Source of the DNA: Vicingaceae bacterium
Lineage (GTDB): Bacteria > Bacteroidota > Bacteroidia > Flavobacteriales_E > Vicingaceae
Length of the DNA stretch: 32,465 nt
Direction: 5' to 3'
Assembly (NCBI GenBank): GCA_029210015.1
Contig: JARGOE010000014.1
Span: 8,932-41,396, forward strand
The notes under the pieces are model-generated. The model saw nothing but the letters and a program-made list of their open reading frames with translations, was not told the DNA's origin and did no database searches. Position numbers and translations under genes: made by a program. Every line of letters starts with the position of its first letter. The stretch's first letter is position 1. Positions 16,095 through 23,826 of the stretch are shown piece by piece.

Positions 16095-16160
16095 TAGTTT
16101 AATAAAACCAATCGCTCTACTTTACGTAAATTTAAAACAGACTAACAAAAACTGTATATC

Positions 16161-16919
16161 ATGACTATTGACACCATTATAATTGACGATGAAGAGAATG
16201 CTCGTAGCAATCTTAAACTAATTTTAGATGAATTTTGCCCTACTATTAATGTTGTAGCTGAAGCTGGTTCCGCTGAAGAAGCTAGAGCATTGATTAACCA
16301 TCATCAACCTAATTTATTATTTTTAGATATAAATATGCCGAATGAAGATGGCTTTGAGTTACTAGAGTCATTAGAAGATAAAAATTTCTCTGTTATATTT
16401 ATTACGGCACATAATCAATTTGCACTAAAAGCACTGAAAGCTGGAGCAATTGATTATATCGAGAAGCCAATTGATATAGAAGATTTACAAGCAGCAATAA
16501 GCAAGGTTTCTGTTGATAATGCTGCTGGAGGAAATGTAGATTATAATATGATTAGAAACATTTTAAACGAGCATAAAAATGATAGTAAATCGGATATTAT
16601 AGCTGTGCCAACATTGAGTGGATATGAGATTATAAAAATTGAAGATATTGTTCATTTAGAGGCTGATGAGAGTTACACTAAAATATTTTTAACTAATGGT
16701 AAAAAAACTACAAGTAGTATGACTATTGCTAAGTACGAAAAAGTATTAAATGAAGATATATTTTTTAGAGTTCACAAATCTCATATTATTAACACACGCC
16801 ATCATTTAAAAGAATTTAATCGTCATGAGGGTAATGTTGCCATTATGGATAATGGTGAAGCAATACCTGTAGCAAGAAGAAAACTTTCTGGATTTATCAG
16901 TAAAATAAAAACATTCTAA
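16161..16919 (+). CDS. LytTR-family response regulator (second of two)
   Basis: This 252-residue paralogue of the preceding regulator has acidic residues D9/D10, phospho-acceptor D56 (FLDINMP), IFITAH and the lysine in IEKPIDIEDL. The C-terminal LytTR domain (about 150-252) has HLEADESYTKIFL, FFRVHKSHIINTRH and IPVARRKLSGF. All receiver residues are intact, so phosphorylation control is likely. It starts 109 bp after the first regulator and ends 9 bp before the propeller kinase gene, so it is more tightly joined to the kinase than the first regulator is. The candidate LytTR operator lies in its upstream gap. Target genes cannot be read from the window beyond this cluster. Confidence 0.94.
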   Translation: MTIDTIIIDDEENARSNLKLILDEFCPTINVVAEAGSAEEARALINHHQPNLLFLDINMPNEDGFELLESLEDKNFSVIFITAHNQFALKALKAGAIDYIEKPIDIEDLQAAISKVSVDNAAGGNVDYNMIRNILNEHKNDSKSDIIAVPTLSGYEIIKIEDIVHLEADESYTKIFLTNGKKTTSSMTIAKYEKVLNEDIFFRVHKSHIINTRHHLKEFNRHEGNVAIMDNGEAIPVARRKLSGFISKIKTF

Positions 16920-16928
16920 GATAGTTTA

Positions 16929-19883
16929 ATGCGAAAAATAATAGGGTTTTTTATGGTATTACTCTTATGGAGTAATGTCTTTTCACAGCAATATAATTTT
17001 GTAAACTACTCTATTGAAGAGGGTTTAGCTCAATCTCAAGTTAGAGCAATTTCTCAAGATATCACAGGTTATTTATGGATAGGTACTTTAGGAGGTCTAT
17101 CTAAATTTGATGGGATTAATTTTGAAAGTTTTTCTACTAATGATGGATTAATGGATAACCAGATTAATGCCATTTATACAGATGATAAAGGGAAAGTTTG
17201 GTTAGGAACGAATGGAGGCTTTTCTGTTTATGATGGGAATGCTTTTAAAAATTATTTCTTTAAAGATGAGTTATCTGAAAATTCTGTATTATCAATTACT
17301 AAAGATAGGTTTGGAAATATGTGGTTTGCTACTGATGGTGGTGGAATGGTTTATTTTAATTCTGAAAAGTTAAACTATTTAACCTTACCGAATGGAGTTG
17401 ATAATAACTATATTAGGCATGTAACTATTGATGATGACGGACTGTTGTGGTTAGCTACAAGGAATGGTGTTAGCTCTATTGATGCCGAGTTTAATATTAA
17501 AAGTAAAATTGACAGTATTAATGCTACACAAATATTAATTGATGGAGAAGTTGTTTGGTGCTCAACGTTTGGAGATGGGATGTTAAAATTGGAAAATGAT
17601 TCATGCGTAAAATTAAAAACTGAAAATGGATTGATAAGTGATCATATTAGAGCATTTACTAAGCGTAAAGATGGTTCTTATTGGTTTGTTTCAAAAAACG
17701 GTATTTCAAAGTATTTGAATGGACAGTTTAAAAACTTTACTACAAAAGATGGTTTAAGAGATAATAACATAAAATGTGCTACTGAAGATAGTGAAGGAAA
17801 TTTGTTTTTAGGTGCAGATGGAGGTGGGTTGATTAAGTTTACAAATGAAGATTTTGTAAGTTATACAAAAGAAGATGGTATAGGCAGTAATGTAGTAATG
17901 TCCATTTTGCAGGATCATCATACCAATATTTGGTTAGCTACTTATGGAGATGGAGTAGGTGTATTTACTAGTCATGGCTATGTACCTTTTACTACTGATG
18001 ATGGATTAGGGAATAATACTGCTTGGTGTAGCATTGAGTCAAAAGACCAACGTTATTGGGTAGGAACATCAAACGGTATTTCAGTTTTTAATGGTAATAA
18101 ATTCAAAACTTATAACACTAAAAATGGACTGAATGCTAAAAAAGTTTATGCCTTACAAGAAGATAATCACGGAAATATTTGGATAGGAACAAAAGAAGGA
18201 GTGTCTGTTTTAGATATTAAAACAGAACAAATTAAAAACTTAGGTATAGCTCGTAACATTAGAAGCATATTTATCGAGAATGATAACTATATCTGGTTTT
18301 GTTCATCAGATGGATTGTTTAAATATAATGTTCAAACTCAAAATTTCAAGGCTTTTACAGAGAGAGATGGCTTGCCTGATGCAAGTGTTATGAATATACT
18401 AAAAGATAAAAATGGAAAATATTGGGTGGGTACTTCCAGTGGGTTGGCAATATTAAATGATAATATAATTTCAAAAGTTATTGTTCCAGGAAATTACGCG
18501 TCTAATAACATTAATTTTTTAGAATTAGATAGCTATGAAAACTTGTGGATAGGAACAAATTTTGGATTATATAAATTAAATATTAAAAAACAGAAAAATT
18601 TTAAGCCTACAGATTTTATTAGATATTCAAACCTGGATGGTTTAAAGAGTTTGGAATGTAATCAGAATGCATCATTTATTGATAAAGAGAATAATTTATG
18701 GTTTGGTACAAGTTATGGTTTAATGAAGCATCAATTAAAACCGACTAACACTTCATTTTTTTTACCTAAGGTTCAATTAAAAGGAGTAAGATTATTTTTT
18801 GAGAAATATAATTATAAGAAATTTGCTAAAGGACTTATTGAAAACAGTAAACTGCCAAATGAGCTGGTTCTCCCTTATAATAAAAACCACTTAACATTCG
18901 ATTTTGTTGGTATCTTTCATACTAACCCTGATAAAGTAAAATACCGTTTTAAGTTAGATGGGTTTGATGATAATTGGCAGCCTTTAACTACTTCTAATTT
19001 TGTAACCTACTCCAATATTCCTTCAGGAGATTTTACTTTTATGCTTTCATCTACAACAGATTTATACAACTGGAGTCCACCAGTAAAGTTTTCATTTACA
19101 GTTAAGCCACCTTTTTGGTTAACCTGGTGGTTTTTCACTTTATGTATTATCGCTTTTTATGGAATTGGTTTTTTAATTTTATTGAGAATGAAAAAAAGAA
19201 AATTGGCAAAACAAGCTACAAGGTTATTAGAAGATAAAACTAAAATGCTAACTCTTGAGCAACAAGCTTTAAACGCAAGTATGAATAGGCATTTTATTTT
19301 TAATTCATTAAATTCTATACAATATTATATTAATAGGCAGGATAAAATTTCAGCTAACAAATACTTGTCAAGTTTTGCAAAATTAGTGCGTAAAAATCTA
19401 GATAGCTCTTTAGTACCTGAAATTTATTTAGATGATGAAATAGAGCGTATAAATTTATATTTGAAATTAGAACAAATGCGTTTTCAGGATAAATTTAATT
19501 ACAAGGTAAATGTTGACCCTGCTATAGAGCCTCAATCAATTAAAATCCCTTCAATGCTTTTGCAACCATTTATAGAAAATTCTATTTGGCATGGAATACT
19601 TCCTTCTCAAGAAAAGGGGAACATTACTGTAGATGTTAAAAAAGAAGGTGATAAGTTAATTATTAAAATGTTGGATGATGGAATTGGGATTGATGTAAGT
19701 ATGGCACAAAAAGAAGGTAAAAATCAATACCATGATTCTAAAGGAATGGAGTTAACAAAAGGGCGAATAAACTTAATTAGTAAAATTTCTAATAAAGATT
19801 GTGCAATAAAAGGACCTTATCAAGTTTACGATGAAAACAAGAATGTTTCAGGAACTGAAGTTTCTATAATTTTAACTTTATAA
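16929..19883 (+). CDS. Propeller sensor histidine kinase, LytS/His_kinase type
   Basis: This 984-residue protein has a signal peptide (to about residue 20). A large periplasmic region of repeated two-component regulator propeller strands follows (LWIGTLGGLSKFDG, VWLGTNGGFSVYDG, IWIGTKEGVSVLD and others, to about 620), then a Y_Y_Y domain (about 660-725). One membrane helix (about 727-750) leads to a short coiled linker and a cytosolic kinase of the LytS class. The phospho-accepting His is in MNRHFIFNSLNSIQYYI near residue 788. The N-box is in LLQPFIENSIWHGI near 880, and the glycine box is DDGIGID. The architecture resembles hybrid polysaccharide sensors, but here the kinase signals to separate LytTR proteins rather than a fused receiver. 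The ligand is unknown, and no polysaccharide-utilisation genes are adjacent. It follows the second LytTR gene by 9 bp. Confidence 0.94.
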   Translation: MRKIIGFFMVLLLWSNVFSQQYNFVNYSIEEGLAQSQVRAISQDITGYLWIGTLGGLSKFDGINFESFSTNDGLMDNQINAIYTDDKGKVWLGTNGGFSVYDGNAFKNYFFKDELSENSVLSITKDRFGNMWFATDGGGMVYFNSEKLNYLTLPNGVDNNYIRHVTIDDDGLLWLATRNGVSSIDAEFNIKSKIDSINATQILIDGEVVWCSTFGDGMLKLENDSCVKLKTENGLISDHIRAFTKRKDGSYWFVSKNGISKYLNGQFKNFTTKDGLRDNNIKCATEDSEGNLFLGADGGGLIKFTNEDFVSYTKEDGIGSNVVMSILQDHHTNIWLATYGDGVGVFTSHGYVPFTTDDGLGNNTAWCSIESKDQRYWVGTSNGISVFNGNKFKTYNTKNGLNAKKVYALQEDNHGNIWIGTKEGVSVLDIKTEQIKNLGIARNIRSIFIENDNYIWFCSSDGLFKYNVQTQNFKAFTERDGLPDASVMNILKDKNGKYWVGTSSGLAILNDNIISKVIVPGNYASNNINFLELDSYENLWIGTNFGLYKLNIKKQKNFKPTDFIRYSNLDGLKSLECNQNASFIDKENNLWFGTSYGLMKHQLKPTNTSFFLPKVQLKGVRLFFEKYNYKKFAKGLIENSKLPNELVLPYNKNHLTFDFVGIFHTNPDKVKYRFKLDGFDDNWQPLTTSNFVTYSNIPSGDFTFMLSSTTDLYNWSPPVKFSFTVKPPFWLTWWFFTLCIIAFYGIGFLILLRMKKRKLAKQATRLLEDKTKMLTLEQQALNASMNRHFIFNSLNSIQYYINRQDKISANKYLSSFAKLVRKNLDSSLVPEIYLDDEIERINLYLKLEQMRFQDKFNYKVNVDPAIEPQSIKIPSMLLQPFIENSIWHGILPSQEKGNITVDVKKEGDKLIIKMLDDGIGIDVSMAQKEGKNQYHDSKGMELTKGRINLISKISNKDCAIKGPYQVYDENKNVSGTEVSIILTL

Positions 19884-19904
19884 ACAATCCTTATTTTTGT
19901 TTTT

Positions 19905-20999
19905 ATGATAGTAAAAGAAATAACTAAAATTATTGAGGAGTTTGCTCCTTTATCATATCAAGAGAGCTATGATAATTCAGGGTTAATAGTAGGGAATCAT
20001 AACGATGAAGTTACAGGTGTTTTGATTGCTTTAGATTGTATCGACTCTGTTTTAGAAGAGGCAATAGCTTTAAACTGTAATATGATTATTGCCCATCACC
20101 CTATTGTATTTAGTGGATTAAAGAAATTTAATGGCAAAAACTATATCGAACAAGTTGTTATAAAAGCGATTAAAAATAATATCATTTTATATGCTGCACA
20201 TACAAATTTAGATAATGCTAATAATGGAGTGAGTTTTAAAATGGCTGAAAAAATAGGCTTAAAAAATTGTAAAGTTTTACAGCCCAAAAAGAATTTGCTA
20301 AGCAAAATAATTACTTATAGTCCTATTGCAAATGCAAATGATATTAGAGAAGCAATGTTTAATGCTGGGGCAGGCAATATTGGTAATTATGCCGAGTGTA
20401 GTTATAATTCTGAAGGATTAGGAACATACAAAGGTTTGGCAGGAACAAATCCGCATCTAGGGACTACAGGAGAGTTTCATCAAGAAAAAGAAACAAAAAT
20501 AGAAATAGTTGTACCTAACCATTTAATAGGTAAGGTGGTTAAAAGTATGATAGCTGCTCATCCTTATGAAGAAGTAGCTTATGATATTGTTCAGTTACAA
20601 AATTCACATCAATTAGTAGGTAGCGGAGTTATTGGAGAATTAGAGCAAGAGGAAGAGGAGAAAGACTTTTTAATGAGATTAAAAAATGATTTAAATACAG
20701 ATTGTGTTAGACACACTAATATGCTGAATAAAAAAGTGAAAAAAGTAGCTTTATGCGGTGGTTCGGGTAGTTTTTTATTAAACGATGCTATTCAAAATAG
20801 TGCAGATGTTTTTATCACAGGAGATTTTAAATACCATCAATTTTTTGATGCAGAAGATAAAATTATAATTGCAGATTTAGGGCATTATGAGAGTGAGCAA
20901 TACACAACGGAGTTAATTTATGAAATTCTTAATAAAAAAATTCCTAATTTCGCAATTCGTTTATCGAAAGAAAATACAAACCCAGTAAATTACCTTTAA
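19905..20999 (+). CDS. Nif3/YqfO-family dinuclear metal-centre protein
   Basis: This 364-residue protein has the Nif3-like two-part fold. The metal ligands are visible in IIAHHPIVFSGLK near residue 64, AAHTNLDNANNG near 101 and DLGHYESEQ near the C terminus. The middle (about 130-240), with AHPYEEVAYDI, is the PII-like insert found in longer YqfO-type members. Family proteins form toroidal hexamers with a two-metal site. They are annotated as GTP cyclohydrolase I type 2-like, but the true activity is unproven. The gene lies 21 bp after the kinase and 1 bp before the zinc-ribbon protein; that pairing is common in bacteria, suggesting a shared role. Confidence 0.93.
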   Translation: MIVKEITKIIEEFAPLSYQESYDNSGLIVGNHNDEVTGVLIALDCIDSVLEEAIALNCNMIIAHHPIVFSGLKKFNGKNYIEQVVIKAIKNNIILYAAHTNLDNANNGVSFKMAEKIGLKNCKVLQPKKNLLSKIITYSPIANANDIREAMFNAGAGNIGNYAECSYNSEGLGTYKGLAGTNPHLGTTGEFHQEKETKIEIVVPNHLIGKVVKSMIAAHPYEEVAYDIVQLQNSHQLVGSGVIGELEQEEEEKDFLMRLKNDLNTDCVRHTNMLNKKVKKVALCGGSGSFLLNDAIQNSADVFITGDFKYHQFFDAEDKIIIADLGHYESEQYTTELIYEILNKKIPNFAIRLSKENTNPVNYL

Positions 21000-21000
21000 T

Positions 21001-21816
21001 ATGGCTAAAAAAGAAGCAACAATAGAAGACAGGTTAAAAGCATTGTATGATTTACAAGTTATTGATTCTACTATTGATAAAATACGTACTGTAAGAGGAG
21101 AACTTCCTTTAGAGGTTCAAGATTTAGAAGATGAAGTTGAAGGATTAAGTTTAAGATTAGATAAATTAACTTCTGAAATTGAAGACCTTTCTACTGAAAT
21201 TTCTAACAAAAAGAATGGTATCACTGATGCTAATAACCTAATTAAGAAATACGAAGAGCAACAAAATAAAGTTAGAAATAACAGAGAGTTTGATGCTATT
21301 ACTAAAGAAATAGAGTTTCAAAATTTAGAAATTCAATTAGCTGAAAAAAGAATTAAAGAGGGAGAGTTTTTATTAACTTCTAAAAACGAAAAATTAGCTG
21401 AGGCCAAGGAATATTTAGATGGCAGAAAAGTTGATTTAGCTAACAAACAAAAAGAATTAGAAGAAATTACTTCCGAAACTTCTTCTGAAGAAGAAAAGTT
21501 GGTTAAAAAATCAGAAAAAGCTGCAAAGATTATTGATGATAGATTATTAACTGCTTATAACAGAACTAGAGGTAATGCTAGAAATGGTTTAGCTGTTGTA
21601 ACTGTTCAGAGAGATTCTTGTGGAGGATGTTTTAATAAAATACCACCACAAAGACAGATGGATATTAAAAACCATAAAAAAGTATTGGTTTGTGAGCACT
21701 GTGGAAGAATTTTAGTTGATTCTGCTTTTGACCCTAATTATTTAGAGCCAACAGAAGAAGAGAAAAAACCAAAAAGAAGAACTACTAGAAAGAAAAAAGC
21801 TGAAACTGCTAAATAA
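21001..21816 (+). CDS. Coiled-coil protein with C-terminal C4 zinc ribbon (CT398-like)
   Basis: This 271-residue protein starts with DRLKALYDLQVIDSTIDKI and has a long alpha-helical hairpin (about 15-190) rich in Glu, Lys and Leu. A four-cysteine zinc ribbon follows, with CGGC near 206-209 and CEHC near 231-234. It ends in a basic Lys/Arg tail (KKPKRRTTRKKK). This is the CT398/zf-RING_7 family, resembling the FlgZ/HP0958 fold. It may act as a scaffold or nucleic-acid-binding factor; its role in Bacteroidota is not established. It is adjacent to the Nif3-like gene (stop TAA, one base, ATG) and ends the plus-strand run before a strong terminator. Confidence 0.92.
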   Translation: MAKKEATIEDRLKALYDLQVIDSTIDKIRTVRGELPLEVQDLEDEVEGLSLRLDKLTSEIEDLSTEISNKKNGITDANNLIKKYEEQQNKVRNNREFDAITKEIEFQNLEIQLAEKRIKEGEFLLTSKNEKLAEAKEYLDGRKVDLANKQKELEEITSETSSEEEKLVKKSEKAAKIIDDRLLTAYNRTRGNARNGLAVVTVQRDSCGGCFNKIPPQRQMDIKNHKKVLVCEHCGRILVDSAFDPNYLEPTEEEKKPKRRTTRKKKAETAK

Positions 21817-21840
21817 CAGAAGCTTTTATAATATATGAAG

Positions 21841-21871
21841 AGTCCAATAACAATTGTTATTGGGCTTTTTT
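21841..21871. terminator. Bidirectional intrinsic terminator
   Basis: CCAATAAC and GTTATTGG pair around AATT, extended by AGT/GCT with one G-T pair and a following T-run on the plus strand. It lies between the zinc-ribbon gene and the converging TPR gene, and its T-run overlaps the stop codon of the latter. The minus-strand T-tract is weak, so termination of the plus-strand transcript is the surer call. Confidence 0.8.
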
Positions 21872-23747
21872 ATTTGTTACAATATTTACTAATCAAGGAA
21901 TATCCTTGGGTTAATCCAAGTTCACCAGCTTTACTTAAATCAGTACAAGCTTGTTCGTTGTTTTCTAAAATTAATAAGATTAAAGCTCGGTTTAAATAAG
22001 CCTCAGCAAATGTGGGTGACAGATTTATCGCTTCACTAAAATCATCGATAGCTCCAATGTAGTTTTTATTTTGAAACTTTAAATACGCTCTATTAAAGTA
22101 AGCGTAAGCAAATTGGGGGTTTAACTCAATACATTTATCATAATCTTTAATTACTTGCTCAATAGAATAGATTTCGCTTTCTTCTAGCTTGGATATAGTT
22201 TCGTAAAGCATGTTTGCTTTGCCAAAATAGGCCATATAATTATCTGCATCTAGGTGTAAAGATTTGTTAAAGTCAAGTAAAGCCTTATCATTTATGTCTA
22301 AAGAAGCATTGGTAATTGCTCTTTTTAAATAGAGTTCACCATTTCTAAAGTCATTCTCAATTTTACTGTTGAGCTCAGCTAATTTTTTTTGTTTCCTTTC
22401 ATTAGATATGTCATCATCATTATTATTTAATAAGAAGTAAGCAGTAAATGCTTGGTTCTTTTTGTTCCAGCTATCTATTATTCTTTTATGTTTAGTTGAA
22501 GCCAATAGACTAATGAAGAACGGTTTAACTAAAGCTATCTCATTGTTGTTCATCTCTTCTACATTTTTATTGGTAGAGTTGCCACTAAATGAAGTAACTT
22601 TTGCAATATTCATTTCTTCGTATCGCTTTAAACTATCAGTTATATTAATTTTACTTTCATTAATTATTTCTGCTGTTTGCTGATCTAAAGCAGCACCTTT
22701 ATAATCTCCTATTTGGTATTTTAAATTTGAACGTAATTTGTACCCATCAACAAAATCTGGATACAGTCCTATAGCTTTTTCAACATCATTTATGGCTGCT
22801 TTAATCTTTTTAGTTTGCTGATATATTAATGCACGGTTGTAGTAAGCTAGAATGTTTTTAGGGTTTAATAAAATCACTTTATTATAATCTTCTAAAGCTT
22901 TTTCATATTCTTCATTTTCAGCATAAATTGATGCTCTATTGTAATAGGCAGAAGTAGAACTGGGTGTTAATTCAATTACATTATTTAGTTCAGATAGGGC
23001 TAATTCATTTTTGTCAGTTTTGTTATAAACCATTGCTCTTTGGAAAAAAGCATAACTATTTTTTGAATCTAAATATAAGGCGTGGTTGATATTTGTTAAA
23101 GAAGAGTCATAGCTTTCTAAATAATAATATGCAGTAGCTTTTCTAACGTAAGTGTTAGCCCTTCTTGGGTTGTTTTTAATGATAATATTAAAATCATTTA
23201 TTGCATCACGATATTGCTTTGCCCCTAATTTTGACATGCCTCTAATGATATAAACCAGTTCTTTATTGTTTCCATATTTTAATGCCGTTTCACAATCGGC
23301 AATTGCATTTTCATATTCTTGAATATAGTTGTATGTAATTGATCGGTTGAGGTAAATGTCCGAATTGGTAGAATCTATATTAATAGCTTCTTGAAAATCA
23401 CTAAAAGCTCCTCGATGGTCTAGCAACCTATCTCTTACAGAAGCTCGAATAATAAATAAATCAACAAGTCTTGAATTATATTTTATTGCTTCTGTAAAAT
23501 CTTGTTCTGCTCCAATATGGTCACCTAATTCTAGTTTTGCAATTCCTCTGTAATAATAAGGTTCATAATTATTAATTTGATTTTTTATTACCTCATTAAA
23601 TTTTTCGATTGCACTCTTGTAATTTTTTTCTGAAAGTTCTAATCTCCCAATAAGTAGTTTATTCTCTTTTTTTATTTGAGCAAAATTGGGTGATGCAAAA
23701 ATAAGTAACGCGAAGAGGATTGATATTTTAGATAGATTGGAAAACAT
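21870..23747 (-). CDS. Exported tetratricopeptide-repeat protein
   Basis: I start at the ATG at 23747 (MFSNLSKISILFALL), giving 625 residues. The ORF track's TTG three codons earlier is possible but less likely. After a signal peptide ending near SPNFAQ there are two TPR arrays. The first (about 25-370) has ten or so repeats with clear AYYNRA, AIEKF and ALEDYNKVILLNP signatures. The second (about 470-620) has several more, including FNRAYLKFQNKNYIGAID. The linker between them (about 370-470) is polar and Asn-rich without TPR pattern. TPR arrays bind partner proteins, so this is probably a periplasmic or outer-membrane-side scaffold. No partner is indicated by the neighbours. It is followed by a terminator and preceded by 79 bp with no clear promoter. 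Confidence 0.86.
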   Translation of the reverse strand: MFSNLSKISILFALLIFASPNFAQIKKENKLLIGRLELSEKNYKSAIEKFNEVIKNQINNYEPYYYRGIAKLELGDHIGAEQDFTEAIKYNSRLVDLFIIRASVRDRLLDHRGAFSDFQEAINIDSTNSDIYLNRSITYNYIQEYENAIADCETALKYGNNKELVYIIRGMSKLGAKQYRDAINDFNIIIKNNPRRANTYVRKATAYYYLESYDSSLTNINHALYLDSKNSYAFFQRAMVYNKTDKNELALSELNNVIELTPSSTSAYYNRASIYAENEEYEKALEDYNKVILLNPKNILAYYNRALIYQQTKKIKAAINDVEKAIGLYPDFVDGYKLRSNLKYQIGDYKGAALDQQTAEIINESKINITDSLKRYEEMNIAKVTSFSGNSTNKNVEEMNNNEIALVKPFFISLLASTKHKRIIDSWNKKNQAFTAYFLLNNNDDDISNERKQKKLAELNSKIENDFRNGELYLKRAITNASLDINDKALLDFNKSLHLDADNYMAYFGKANMLYETISKLEESEIYSIEQVIKDYDKCIELNPQFAYAYFNRAYLKFQNKNYIGAIDDFSEAINLSPTFAEAYLNRALILLILENNEQACTDLSKAGELGLTQGYSLISKYCNK

Positions 23748-23826
23748 ACTTAACAAGTAACAAAAAAACAGATTATTTATTTTGCTATCGCAATAGTTGG
23801 TAACTAAAATGTTAAAGATGTATAAT

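Noticed and set aside
16084-16157. Inverted repeat ATACAGTTT ... AAACTGTAT upstream of the second LytTR gene
   Set aside because: The loop is 56 nt with no T-run, so it is not a terminator. The left arm is already part of the direct-repeat site; the right arm misses the LytTR consensus at one position.
15955-16164. 69-residue plus-strand ORF spanning the gap before the second LytTR gene
   Set aside because: It overlaps the end of the first regulator in another frame, shows no protein-like composition, and covers the candidate operator.
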